From the NCBI RefSeq assembly GCF_032595355.1, contig NZ_JASMWN010000002.1, positions 186,001 to 250,000 of the forward strand: a stretch of DNA of 64,000 bases, given 5' to 3'. Below are positions 34,200 to 42,432 of this stretch, piece after piece. The position numbers and the translations under genes were made by a program. Source of the DNA: Sedimentitalea todarodis. Its GTDB lineage: Bacteria; Pseudomonadota; Alphaproteobacteria; Rhodobacterales; Rhodobacteraceae. The notes beneath the pieces were generated by a model. That model worked only from the letters and a program-made list of their open reading frames with translations, made no database searches and was not told the DNA's origin. Position 1 is the stretch's first letter, and each line of letters begins with the position of its first letter.

Positions 34200-34644
34200 T
34201 TGCCAGGAAATACGTTTCACCGCACAGGACGGCAAAAACCGCGTTCAGCACTCCCAGCCAGAAGAATATGTGCTCAAACCGCGCAACATAACGTGTTTTG
34301 AATAGGTCGTTTTTTCCCCAAATCCCAACGCCGTTATCCCAGAACTGGTCAAAGTCCTTTTGCTCCGGCAAATTGCTGGCAATGATGCCGCCGCACAGCC
34401 CGGCGAAGAGAACCAATACCAAAGAAATGATGATCGGTAGCCGGTAGTACTCAGGTACAATCTGGGCATCGATTTTTCTCAACGCCATCAGGGTCGTGAT
34501 GACCACGGCGTAGAGCCCGATATGAAGCTTGGTATAGTCCATCAGCATCCCCAGCCTGTGCTCGTTCGAGGCCGGTTTGGCGTGCCCTTCAGCCGAATCT
34601 CCAGCCTTCTCGCGATCTTGCGTGATGATAGAGGGATCAGTCAT
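34189..34644 (-). CDS. Small three-helix membrane protein divergent from xsc
   Basis: A 151-residue protein: about 40 polar residues, then three transmembrane segments (LHIGLYAVVITTLMAL; LPIIISLVLVLFAGLCGGII; FEHIFFWLGVLNAVFAVLCG). I do not recognise the family. ATG 34644 has an AGGAGC site. The gene is convergent with tauR (11-bp overlap) and divergent from xsc, sharing with it the region that contains the TauR-like repeats at 34721-34753. It may therefore be taurine-induced. A role in moving or tolerating sulfite, taurine or acetate is possible but only inferred from position. Confidence 0.75.
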   Translation of the reverse strand: MTDPSIITQDREKAGDSAEGHAKPASNEHRLGMLMDYTKLHIGLYAVVITTLMALRKIDAQIVPEYYRLPIIISLVLVLFAGLCGGIIASNLPEQKDFDQFWDNGVGIWGKNDLFKTRYVARFEHIFFWLGVLNAVFAVLCGETYFLAIKS

Positions 34645-34720
34645 GGCATGCGCTCCTTGTGAATGCGTTCGCCCGGCTACCTTCGGGCGCGCGCATCCTA
34701 CCATGATTTATCGCGCGCTT

Positions 34721-34753
34721 CTGGATATAGGGGAGCAGTCGAACTGGCCCTAA
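34721..34753 (+). promoter_or_regulatory. TauR operator candidate between the membrane-protein gene and xsc
   Basis: CTGGATATAG (34721-34730) and CTGGCCCTAA (34744-34753) are direct repeats with 23-bp spacing. The second is one mismatch from CTGGAC-Y-TAA; the first has three. Orientation and spacing match the tpa site. The pair lies 82 bp before the xsc ATG and 76 bp before the divergent gene. Confidence 0.6.
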
Positions 34754-34835
34754 GCGCAGACCGGCTTCGGCAGGTAGAACCGATTGATCAGGCCGGCGTT
34801 TTCACCGGACCTTCTTGCATGGATGGAGTCCAGAA

Positions 34836-36611
34836 ATGAAAATGACCACCGAAGAAGCCTTTGTGAAAACACTGCAAATGCACGGCATCGAACATGCGTT
34901 CGGGATTATCGGATCGGCGATGATGCCAATCTCCGACCTGTTTCCCAAGGCTGGAATCACGTTTTGGGACTGCGCCCACGAAGGCAGCGCCGGAATGATG
35001 GCCGACGGCTACACCCGCGCCACCGGCAAGATGAGCATGATGATCGCCCAGAACGGTCCCGGCATCACCAATTTTGTCACTGCCGTGAAAACCGCCTACT
35101 GGAACCACACGCCGCTGTTGCTGGTGACGCCACAGGCGGCAAACAAGACCATTGGCCAGGGTGGGTTCCAGGAAGTCGAGCAGATGAAACTGTTCGAAGA
35201 CATGGTGGCCTATCAGGAAGAGGTCCGCGATCCCTCGCGCGTCGCCGAAGTCCTGTCCCGCGTGATCGCGCAGGCCAAGCGGCTGTCCGGTCCGGCACAG
35301 ATCAACATCCCGCGCGATTACTGGACCCAGATCGTCGATATCGAAATCCCGGAACCGATTGAGTTCGAGCGCTCGCCCGGTGGCGAGAATTCGGTTGCGA
35401 TGGCCGCCAGACTGATGAGCGAGGCGCAGAACCCCGTGATCCTGAACGGCGCCGGTGTTGTCCTGTCCAAAGGCGGGATCGCGGCGTCAAAGGCGCTGGC
35501 CGAGCGTCTGGATGCCCCCGTCTGCGTTGGCTACCAACACAATGATGCATTCCCCGGCAATCACCCGCTGTTTGCCGGCCCGCTGGGATATAACGGCTCC
35601 AAGGCGGGTATGGAGCTGATCAAATCCGCGGATCTGGTTCTGTGCCTCGGCACAAGGCTGAATCCGTTTTCCACCCTGCCCGGTTATGGCATGGAATACT
35701 GGCCCGCCAACGCCAAGATCGTTCAGGTCGATATCAACCCCGATCGCATCGGACTGACCAAGAAGGTCACCGTGGGCATCGTCGGTGACGCCGCCAAGGT
35801 TGCCAACGGTATCCTGGCACAATTGTCCGATGATGCAGGCGACGCAGGACGCGCCGACCGCAAGGCGCGCATCGCCGAAACCAAATCCCGCTGGGCGCAG
35901 CAACTGTCGTCGATGGACCACGAGGACGACGATCCCGGCACTGACTGGAACGAACGCGCCCGCGCCGACAAACCCGATTGGATGAGCCCACGCATGGCAT
36001 GGCGCGCGATCCAGTCCGCGCTGCCCGCAGACGCAATCATCAGTTCCGATATCGGCAACAACTGTGCCATCGGCAACGCCTATCCGTCGTTCGAGGACGG
36101 CCGCAAATATCTGGCGCCGGGTCTGTTCGGGCCCTGTGGATATGGTCTGCCGGCGGTGATCGGTGCCAAGATCGGTTGCCCGGATGTACCGGTTGTCGGG
36201 TTTTCAGGCGACGGAGCCTTTGGCATCGCGGTCAACGAGTTGACCGCCATCGGTCGCGACGAATGGCCCGCCGTCACCCAGATCGTGTTCCGCAACTATC
36301 AATGGGGCGCGGAAAAGCGCAACTCGACCCTGTGGTTTGACGACAACTTTGTCGGCACCGAACTTGACACCGACGTGTCCTATGCCGGTATCGCCAATGC
36401 CTGTGGCCTCAAGGGCGTCGTGGCCCGCACCATGGAAGAGTTGACCGAGGCGCTTGATCAGGCGATCCGCGACCAGAAGGCCGGGACAACCACCCTGATC
36501 GAAGCGATGATCAATCAGGAACTGGGTGACCCGTTCCGCCGCGATGCGATGAAGAACCCGGTGGAAGTGGCGGGGATCAGTGCACAGGACATGCGGCCAC
36601 AACAGGTATGA
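34836..36611 (+). CDS. xsc: Sulfoacetaldehyde acetyltransferase
   Basis: Xsc is a thiamine diphosphate enzyme that converts sulfoacetaldehyde and phosphate to acetyl phosphate and sulfite. The 591-residue protein has the N-terminal pyrimidine domain (HGIEHAFGIIGSAMMPISDL, with the catalytic Glu in DCAHEGSAGMMADGY) and a central domain (NPVILNGAGVVLSKGGIA). The C-terminal domain binds Mg-ThDP in GFSGDGAFGIAVNELTAIGR through FRNYQWGAEKRN. These match Xsc rather than acetolactate synthase, and the tpa-tauR-pta-soe context agrees. ATG 34836 has GGAG 11 nt upstream. It is convergent with pta, unlike the usual tandem xsc-pta. Confidence 0.96.
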   Translation: MKMTTEEAFVKTLQMHGIEHAFGIIGSAMMPISDLFPKAGITFWDCAHEGSAGMMADGYTRATGKMSMMIAQNGPGITNFVTAVKTAYWNHTPLLLVTPQAANKTIGQGGFQEVEQMKLFEDMVAYQEEVRDPSRVAEVLSRVIAQAKRLSGPAQINIPRDYWTQIVDIEIPEPIEFERSPGGENSVAMAARLMSEAQNPVILNGAGVVLSKGGIAASKALAERLDAPVCVGYQHNDAFPGNHPLFAGPLGYNGSKAGMELIKSADLVLCLGTRLNPFSTLPGYGMEYWPANAKIVQVDINPDRIGLTKKVTVGIVGDAAKVANGILAQLSDDAGDAGRADRKARIAETKSRWAQQLSSMDHEDDDPGTDWNERARADKPDWMSPRMAWRAIQSALPADAIISSDIGNNCAIGNAYPSFEDGRKYLAPGLFGPCGYGLPAVIGAKIGCPDVPVVGFSGDGAFGIAVNELTAIGRDEWPAVTQIVFRNYQWGAEKRNSTLWFDDNFVGTELDTDVSYAGIANACGLKGVVARTMEELTEALDQAIRDQKAGTTTLIEAMINQELGDPFRRDAMKNPVEVAGISAQDMRPQQV

Positions 36612-36619
36612 TCATACCT
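36604..36619. repeat. Perfect 16-bp palindrome across the xsc stop codon
   Basis: AGGTATGATCATACCT reads the same on both strands and includes the xsc TGA. It is directly followed by the hairpin at 36635. Confidence 0.6.
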
Positions 36620-36634
36620 CGTGCCGTCAGAACA

Positions 36635-36664
36635 GCCCCGGTTTTCCCCTTGGGAATCCGGGGC
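36635..36664. terminator. Hairpin between convergent xsc and pta
   Basis: GCCCCGG and CCGGGGC close a stem extended by TTCCC/GGGAA around a short loop. There is no U-tract in either direction, so it is a possible bidirectional terminator. Confidence 0.5.
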
Positions 36665-36716
36665 AATGTGGTGGCATGATGTGGTCATCGCATCGACATT
36701 CTGCACCGGTCGCGCC

Positions 36717-37568
36717 CTATGCCAGAGCCAGTGTCACGGCGGTGGCGGCGATGATGTCGTCCACCGTCGCGCCCCGGCTCAGATCGCATACCGGCTTGCG
36801 AAACCCTTGCAGGACGGGCCCGATCGCCTGTGCACCCGCGAGTTCCTGCGCCAGTTTGTACGCGATGTTGCCCGCATCGAGATCGGGGAAGACCAATACA
36901 TTGGCATTTCCCCGCCCCAATCCCTTGAGGGCCGCAACTGCTGGGTTCAGCGCGGCATCCCCCTGCACCGGGCCGGCAAAACCCGTGGCCACTGCGGCAG
37001 CGCGCACCTTGTCCACACTGTCGCCTGCCCCGGAACTGCCAGTAGAGAAGGACAGCAACGCGACGCGCGCCTGCCCCAGCAGTGCTTTGGCGGTGGTTTC
37101 CGATGCACGCGCAATCGCGGCCAGTCCCCCGGCATCCGGCGAGATATTCAAACCGCAATCGGCAAAGATCAACTCGCGCCCGTCCGGGAACCGCATCAGA
37201 AAAAATGACGACGGCAATGCCACGCCATCGGCCAGGCCGATGGCCAGGCTCGCCGCCTCAATCACCTTCTTTGTCGAGGCAATCGCTCCGGCCACCATCG
37301 CGTCGGCCTGTCCCGCCGCAACCATCGCCGCGGCGCGGTACAATGGCCGCGATAGCATCCGCCGCGCCAGCGCCTCTTTCATCCCGCGGGCTCTAACCAG
37401 CGCCGCGACCAGTTCCCCGTTGGCTTCGGCAAGGGCAACCGGCGCACACAGACCCTCGGCCTGCATCCGCGCCGCCGCCTCGGCGATGCGCGGGTCCTCC
37501 ATTTCCGGAAAGACCACCCGCCCAGTCTCTGCCTTTGCCCGCTCAAGGGCGCGTTCCAATGCCGACAT
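36717..37568 (-). CDS. pta: Phosphate acetyltransferase
   Basis: Pta converts the acetyl phosphate made by Xsc to acetyl-CoA. The 283-residue protein is a short Pta of the PTA/PTB family. RVVFPEMEDPRIAEAAARM opens it; AMVAGAIASTKKVIEAA, LSFSTGSSGAGDSVDKVR and FPDLDAGNIAYKLAQEL are family motifs. The ending QGFRKPVCDLSRGATVDDII is diagnostic. It is somewhat shorter than the usual 320-340 residues. The gene is convergent with xsc and divergent from the citrate synthase, whose start is 33 bp away. Confidence 0.92.
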   Translation of the reverse strand: MSALERALERAKAETGRVVFPEMEDPRIAEAAARMQAEGLCAPVALAEANGELVAALVRARGMKEALARRMLSRPLYRAAAMVAAGQADAMVAGAIASTKKVIEAASLAIGLADGVALPSSFFLMRFPDGRELIFADCGLNISPDAGGLAAIARASETTAKALLGQARVALLSFSTGSSGAGDSVDKVRAAAVATGFAGPVQGDAALNPAVAALKGLGRGNANVLVFPDLDAGNIAYKLAQELAGAQAIGPVLQGFRKPVCDLSRGATVDDIIAATAVTLALA

Positions 37569-37601
37569 CTCATCCCCTGCCTTGCTCAGAAGGAGACAGT
37601 G

Positions 37602-38738
37602 ATGACCGAAAACGTCAAGATCAACCGTGGCCTAAAAGGCGTCTATTTCGAACGATCCGCGGTCAGCGATATCGACGGCGCGGCGGGGGAGTTGAGATAT
37701 CGTGGCTATTCGATTCACGATCTTGCCACCCAGTCGAGCTTTGAAGAGGTGTGTTTCCTGCTGATCCACGGCGCGTTGCCGAGTGCCGACGACCTGGCCG
37801 CGTTCGACGCAGAGCTGAAGGCCGCCCGAACCCTGCCGACCGAAGTGTTCGACATCATCGCCGCCTGCAAACACGGGCACCCGATGGATGTGCTGCGTAC
37901 GGCGGTCTCGGCGCTGGCAGCGCTGGAACCTGCCAGCCAGACCGTGGGCGAAGACGCGTTTGTCGCCAACGGCATCCGGCTGACCAGCCAGATCCCGATG
38001 ATCATCGCGGCGCATGAGGCCATTCGCAACGGGCGTGATCCGGTGGCGCCGGATGCAGATCTTGGACATGCCGCCAACTGGCTCTGGATGCTCAAGGGTG
38101 AAAAGCCGAGCGCAGCGGCCGCGCACCTGGCCGATGTGGATTTCATCCTGCACGCCGAGCACGGCAGCAACGCCAGCAGCTTTGCCGCCCGCGTCACCAT
38201 CGGAACCGAGGCGAACCTGCATGGTGGAATCGTGACGGCCTTGTCGACGCTGGCCGGACCCGCACATGGCGGGGCGGCCGAGGACGTGATGAAGATGGTG
38301 CGTGACATCGGCACACCCGAAAATGCCGCCGCCTACGTCAAGGCCAAGCGATCCGCGCGCGAGGCCGTCACCGGGTTTGGTCACCGCGTCTATCGCAAGG
38401 AAGACCCGCGCGCCCGGCACATGCGCGACGGGGTGCGCAGGCTGGGCGAGGAAATGGGCGCCCCGGAATGGTATGAAATTCTTCAGGCGGTCGTTGAGGC
38501 AATGAAGCCCTATGCGCGCCATGGATTGAACGTGAATGTCGATTTCTACTCCGGCGTCATCTATCAGCTTCACGGCATCCCGATGGACCTCTATGTGCCG
38601 ATCTTTGCAATCGGGCGGATGCCGGGCTGGGTGATCCAGTGTATGGAACAGCAGCACAGCAATATCCTGATCCGGCCTCTGACGCTCTACAATGGTCCCG
38701 AGGCCCGCGACTATGTGCCGATCACCGCGCGGGGGTGA
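37602..38738 (+). CDS. Citrate synthase family protein (citrate/2-methylcitrate synthase)
   Basis: A 378-residue type I citrate synthase: RGLKGVYFERSAVSDIDG, LRYRGYSIHDLA, VDFILHAEHGSNASSFAAR (His of the active site) and FGHRVYRKEDPRARHM (catalytic His and Arg). NVDFYSGVIYQLHGIPMDLY supplies the catalytic Asp. The size is that of PrpC/CitZ-type enzymes rather than the larger hexameric GltA, so 2-methylcitrate synthase activity is possible. No prp genes are present. Divergent from pta, it could draw acetyl-CoA from taurine into the TCA cycle. ATG 37602 follows AAGGAGA. Confidence 0.9.
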   Translation: MTENVKINRGLKGVYFERSAVSDIDGAAGELRYRGYSIHDLATQSSFEEVCFLLIHGALPSADDLAAFDAELKAARTLPTEVFDIIAACKHGHPMDVLRTAVSALAALEPASQTVGEDAFVANGIRLTSQIPMIIAAHEAIRNGRDPVAPDADLGHAANWLWMLKGEKPSAAAAHLADVDFILHAEHGSNASSFAARVTIGTEANLHGGIVTALSTLAGPAHGGAAEDVMKMVRDIGTPENAAAYVKAKRSAREAVTGFGHRVYRKEDPRARHMRDGVRRLGEEMGAPEWYEILQAVVEAMKPYARHGLNVNVDFYSGVIYQLHGIPMDLYVPIFAIGRMPGWVIQCMEQQHSNILIRPLTLYNGPEARDYVPITARG

Positions 38739-38860
38739 CATCGAAGTATTCCGTGCAGCCCCCGGACAACGGGACAGATTTCTTAGTCTCCGCAAGGAAC
38801 AGAACATCTTTACCGGACCAACACCGCTCCCTAGTGTGAGCGAAATCAGGAAGAGACCGA

Positions 38861-41656
38861 ATGCCCCATATCCAGCCGACGCTTGATCTTTCGCCCAAGG
38901 TCTCCGACGAGATCCGCAAGACGACCTGCTACATGTGCGCCTGCCGGTGCGGGATCAATGTGCATCTCAAGGACGGCAAGGTCGCCTATATCGAGGGCAA
39001 CCGGGATCACCCCGTCAACAAGGGTGTTCTCTGTGCCAAGGGCTCGGCGGGCATCATGCAGCACAACGCGCCTTCACGCCTGCGCAAACCCCTGCGCCGG
39101 GTCGGACCGCGCGGATCCGGCGAGTTTCAGGAAATCAGCTGGGACGACGCCTTGTCGATCGCCAGCGGCTGGCTGGAAAACATTCGCCACGACGCCCCCG
39201 AGAAGCTCGCGTTTTTCACCGGCCGTGATCAGAGCCAGAGTTTCACAAGCTTCTGGGCGCAGAATTACGGCACCCCCAACTACGCGGCGCATGGCGGATT
39301 CTGTTCCGTCAACATGGCGGCGGGCGGCATCTATACGATGGGCGGCGCGTTCTGGGAATTTGGCCAGCCCGATTGGGATCGTACAAGGCTGTTCATGCTG
39401 TTTGGCGTGGCCGAGGACCATGACAGCAATCCGATCAAGATCGGTCTGGGCAAGCTGAAGGAACGCGGCGCCAAGGTGATCGGCGTCAATCCGATCCGCA
39501 CCGGGTACAACGCCATTGCCGATGAATGGGTCGGCATTACGCCGGGCACGGACGGGCTGTTTGTGCTGGCGCTGATCCATTGCCTGATGACGGCGGGCAA
39601 GATCGATCTCGACTACCTGTCGCGCTACACCAACGCGCCCGTGCTGCTGGACAATGACACCGGGTTGTTCCTGCGCGACGATGATGGAAAGCCTTTGGTC
39701 CGGGATCGCAAAGGCGGTGCGGTCACCGCCTTTGACACGGCTGGTATCTACCCCGACCTGAGCGCCGAGCATGACGGCCACCGCACAGTGTTTCAGCACA
39801 TGGCCGACCGGTACCTGTCACCCGAGCACGCGCCCGAAGCGGTCGCGGAACGCTGCGGTATCCCGGCGACGCGCATCCGCGCCATTGCCGCCGAACTGGC
39901 CCGCGTCGCCTTTGACGAAGCGTTTGAAATCGAACGCGAATGGACCGATTTTCGGGGCGAAAAACACCATACGATGACGGGCAGGCCCGTATCGATGCAC
40001 GCGATGCGCGGCGTATCCGCCCATTCCAACGGGTTTCAGACCTGTCGCGCTCTGCATGTGCTGCAAATCCTGCTGGGCACGGTCGAAGTGCCCGGTGGTT
40101 TCCGGTTCAAACCGCCCTATCCGAAACCGGCCGAGGCCCACCCGGCCCCCCATAGTGCCGCCAGACCGGATGCGCCACTGGACGGGCCGCACCTTGGCTT
40201 TGTCAGAGGACCGGAAGACCTGGCGCTCAAACCTGATGGAAGTGCCGCGCGCATCGACAAGGCGTTTACCTGGGAAAACCCGATGAGCGCCCATGGTCTC
40301 ATGCATATGGTGATCTCGAACGCCCATGCGGGCGACCCCTACAAGATCGACACTCTGTTTCTGTATATGGCGAACATGTCGTGGAACTCCTCGATGAACA
40401 CCGGCGGCGTCATGGAGATGCTGACCGACAAGGACGAGAACGGCGATTATCTGATCCCGCACATCATCTATTCCGATGCCTACTCCAGCGAAATGGTCGC
40501 CTATGCCGACCTGATCCTGCCGGACACGACCTATCTGGAACGGCATGATTGCATCAGCTTGCTGGACCGTCCGATTTGCGAAGCGGATGCGGCAGCGGAT
40601 GCGATCCGCTGGCCCGTGGTCGAGCCCGACCGCGATGTGCGCGGGTTTCAGACGGCGCTGATACAATTGGCCAACCGGATGAAACTGCCAGGTTTTACCA
40701 ATGACGACCGCAGCCCCAAGTGGAAGGATTACGCCGACTATATCGTCAATCATGAACGCCGTCCGGGCATCGGTCCACTCGCCGGGTTTCGCGGCGATGG
40801 CACCCAGACCGGGCGGGGCGCGGTGAACCCGGAACAGCTTGACCGGTATATCGAAAACGGCGGTTTTTTCGTCAGCCATATTCCGAACGGGGCCGATTAC
40901 TACAAACCGTGGAACATGGATTATCAGAACTGGGCCGTCGGCATGGGTCTGTTTGACAGTCCCCAACCCTATCTGTTTCAGCTTTATGTGGAACCTATGC
41001 GCAAGTTTCAGCGCGCCGCCGAAGGGCATGGAGAGCGCCAGCCGCCGGATCACCTGCGCGAACGGATCAGGCAGACCATGGATCCCTTTCCGATCTGGTA
41101 TCCTCCGTTTGAAGACGACAACGTGAATACCGACGACTTTCCCATTCACGCACTGACGCAGCGGCCGATGGCGATGTACCATAGCTGGGGCAGCCAGAAT
41201 GCGTGGCTGCGGCAACTGCACGGCCGCAACCCGCTTTATGTGCCGACGAAACTCTGGAACCAGCACGGATTTCAGGAGGGAGACTGGGCTCGTGTCACAT
41301 CTGCACACGGGTCAATCGTGGTCCCGGTGGCTCATCAAGGCGGGCTGAACGAGAACACGATCTGGACCTGGAACGCCATCGGCAAGCGCAAAGGCGCCTG
41401 GGCATTGTCGAACGATGCGCCCGAGGCGACCAAGGGCTTCCTGCTCAACCATTTGATCCATGAACTGCAACCGCCCAAGGGCGACGGGCTGCGATGGTCG
41501 AACTCTGATCCGATCACCGGACAAGCCGCGTGGTTCGATTTGCGGGTGAACATCGAAAAGGTCACCGCCCCAACCGAAAGTGATCCGGCCTTCCCACCGA
41601 TTCAGTCCCCGGTCGGGCGGGGCCCCGAAGACCTCGCATGGAAGGTGGGTAAATGA
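38861..41656 (+). CDS. soeA: Sulfite dehydrogenase molybdopterin subunit (SoeA-type)
   Basis: A 931-residue molybdopterin oxidoreductase of the DMSO reductase superfamily. It has an N-terminal [4Fe-4S] site (Cys23, Cys26, Cys30, Cys58), and Cys148 (GGFCSVNMAAGG) is a likely Mo ligand. ADLILPDTTYLERHDCI and MYHSWGSQNAWLRQLHGRNP near the end are pterin-domain motifs. There is no Tat signal, so it acts in the cytoplasm, as SoeABC does, oxidising sulfite to sulfate. With SoeB and SoeC directly downstream and Xsc making sulfite nearby, this is more likely than thiosulfate or polysulfide reductase. Confidence 0.88.
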   Translation: MPHIQPTLDLSPKVSDEIRKTTCYMCACRCGINVHLKDGKVAYIEGNRDHPVNKGVLCAKGSAGIMQHNAPSRLRKPLRRVGPRGSGEFQEISWDDALSIASGWLENIRHDAPEKLAFFTGRDQSQSFTSFWAQNYGTPNYAAHGGFCSVNMAAGGIYTMGGAFWEFGQPDWDRTRLFMLFGVAEDHDSNPIKIGLGKLKERGAKVIGVNPIRTGYNAIADEWVGITPGTDGLFVLALIHCLMTAGKIDLDYLSRYTNAPVLLDNDTGLFLRDDDGKPLVRDRKGGAVTAFDTAGIYPDLSAEHDGHRTVFQHMADRYLSPEHAPEAVAERCGIPATRIRAIAAELARVAFDEAFEIEREWTDFRGEKHHTMTGRPVSMHAMRGVSAHSNGFQTCRALHVLQILLGTVEVPGGFRFKPPYPKPAEAHPAPHSAARPDAPLDGPHLGFVRGPEDLALKPDGSAARIDKAFTWENPMSAHGLMHMVISNAHAGDPYKIDTLFLYMANMSWNSSMNTGGVMEMLTDKDENGDYLIPHIIYSDAYSSEMVAYADLILPDTTYLERHDCISLLDRPICEADAAADAIRWPVVEPDRDVRGFQTALIQLANRMKLPGFTNDDRSPKWKDYADYIVNHERRPGIGPLAGFRGDGTQTGRGAVNPEQLDRYIENGGFFVSHIPNGADYYKPWNMDYQNWAVGMGLFDSPQPYLFQLYVEPMRKFQRAAEGHGERQPPDHLRERIRQTMDPFPIWYPPFEDDNVNTDDFPIHALTQRPMAMYHSWGSQNAWLRQLHGRNPLYVPTKLWNQHGFQEGDWARVTSAHGSIVVPVAHQGGLNENTIWTWNAIGKRKGAWALSNDAPEATKGFLLNHLIHELQPPKGDGLRWSNSDPITGQAAWFDLRVNIEKVTAPTESDPAFPPIQSPVGRGPEDLAWKVGK

Positions 41657-42432
41657 CTGATCTCCCCACCAGCACCGAAAAGAAACTTGGCCTTGTCATT
41701 GACCTGGACACCTGTGTCGGCTGCCACGCCTGCGTGATCAGCTGCAAGGGCTGGAACACCGAGAACTACGGTGCGCCACTTTCGGACCAGGAGCCCTATG
41801 GCGCCGATCCCGCCGGCACCTTTCTCAATCGTGTGCACAGCTACGAGGTGCAGCCAGAAACAGGCGCGCCCCAGTTGATCCATTTCCCCAAGTCCTGTCT
41901 GCACTGCACCGATGCGCCCTGCGTCACGGTCTGCCCCACCGGGGCGAGCTACAAGCGGGTCGAGGACGGCATCGTTCTGGTCAACGAGAGCGATTGCATC
42001 GGCTGCGGCCTTTGCGCCTGGGCCTGCCCCTACGGCGCGCGCGAACTCGACGCGGCCGAGGGGGTCATGAAAAAATGCACGCTGTGCGTTGACCGGATCT
42101 ACAATGAGAACCTGCCCGAAGTCGACAGAGTCCCCGCCTGCGTGCGCACCTGCCCCGCCGGCGCGCGCCATTTCGGCGATTTTGCCGATCCCGACAGCAA
42201 TGTATCGCGCCTGTCGGCAGAGCGTGGCGGGATCGACCTGATGCCCGAGCAAGGCACCAAGCCGGTCAACACATATCTTCCGCCCCGGCCCAAGGATCAA
42301 CTGGAAGAGCAGATCGATATCCTCGCACCGCTTCTGGCACCGGTTGCCGAAGACGCCAGCGGCTTTCTCGGCTGGCTGGACAAGGCGTTGGATCGCCTGC
42401 CCGGAGCGCCAACCAAAGACGAGACAAACTGA
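41653..42432 (+). CDS. soeB: Sulfite dehydrogenase iron-sulfur subunit (SoeB-type)
   Basis: A 259-residue four-cluster ferredoxin-like subunit that passes electrons from SoeA to SoeC. The cysteine groups are DTCVGCHACVISCKGWN, KSCLHCTDAPCVTVCPTGA, DCIGCGLCAWACPYGAREL and KKCTLCVDR with ACVRTCPAGARHFGD, consistent with four [4Fe-4S] centres. It overlaps soeA by 4 bp and its stop shares a base with the soeC start. The C-terminal 50 residues are a plain linker and helix. It lacks a signal peptide, fitting a cytoplasmic enzyme. Confidence 0.9.
   Translation: MTDLPTSTEKKLGLVIDLDTCVGCHACVISCKGWNTENYGAPLSDQEPYGADPAGTFLNRVHSYEVQPETGAPQLIHFPKSCLHCTDAPCVTVCPTGASYKRVEDGIVLVNESDCIGCGLCAWACPYGARELDAAEGVMKKCTLCVDRIYNENLPEVDRVPACVRTCPAGARHFGDFADPDSNVSRLSAERGGIDLMPEQGTKPVNTYLPPRPKDQLEEQIDILAPLLAPVAEDASGFLGWLDKALDRLPGAPTKDETN

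Noticed and set aside
36580..37602. 340-codon plus frame over pta
   Set aside because: Shadow of pta; Ser/Ala/Arg-rich translation without domain.
39818..41308. 496-codon minus frame over soeA
   Set aside because: Shadow of soeA, which has cofactor motifs in the plus frame.
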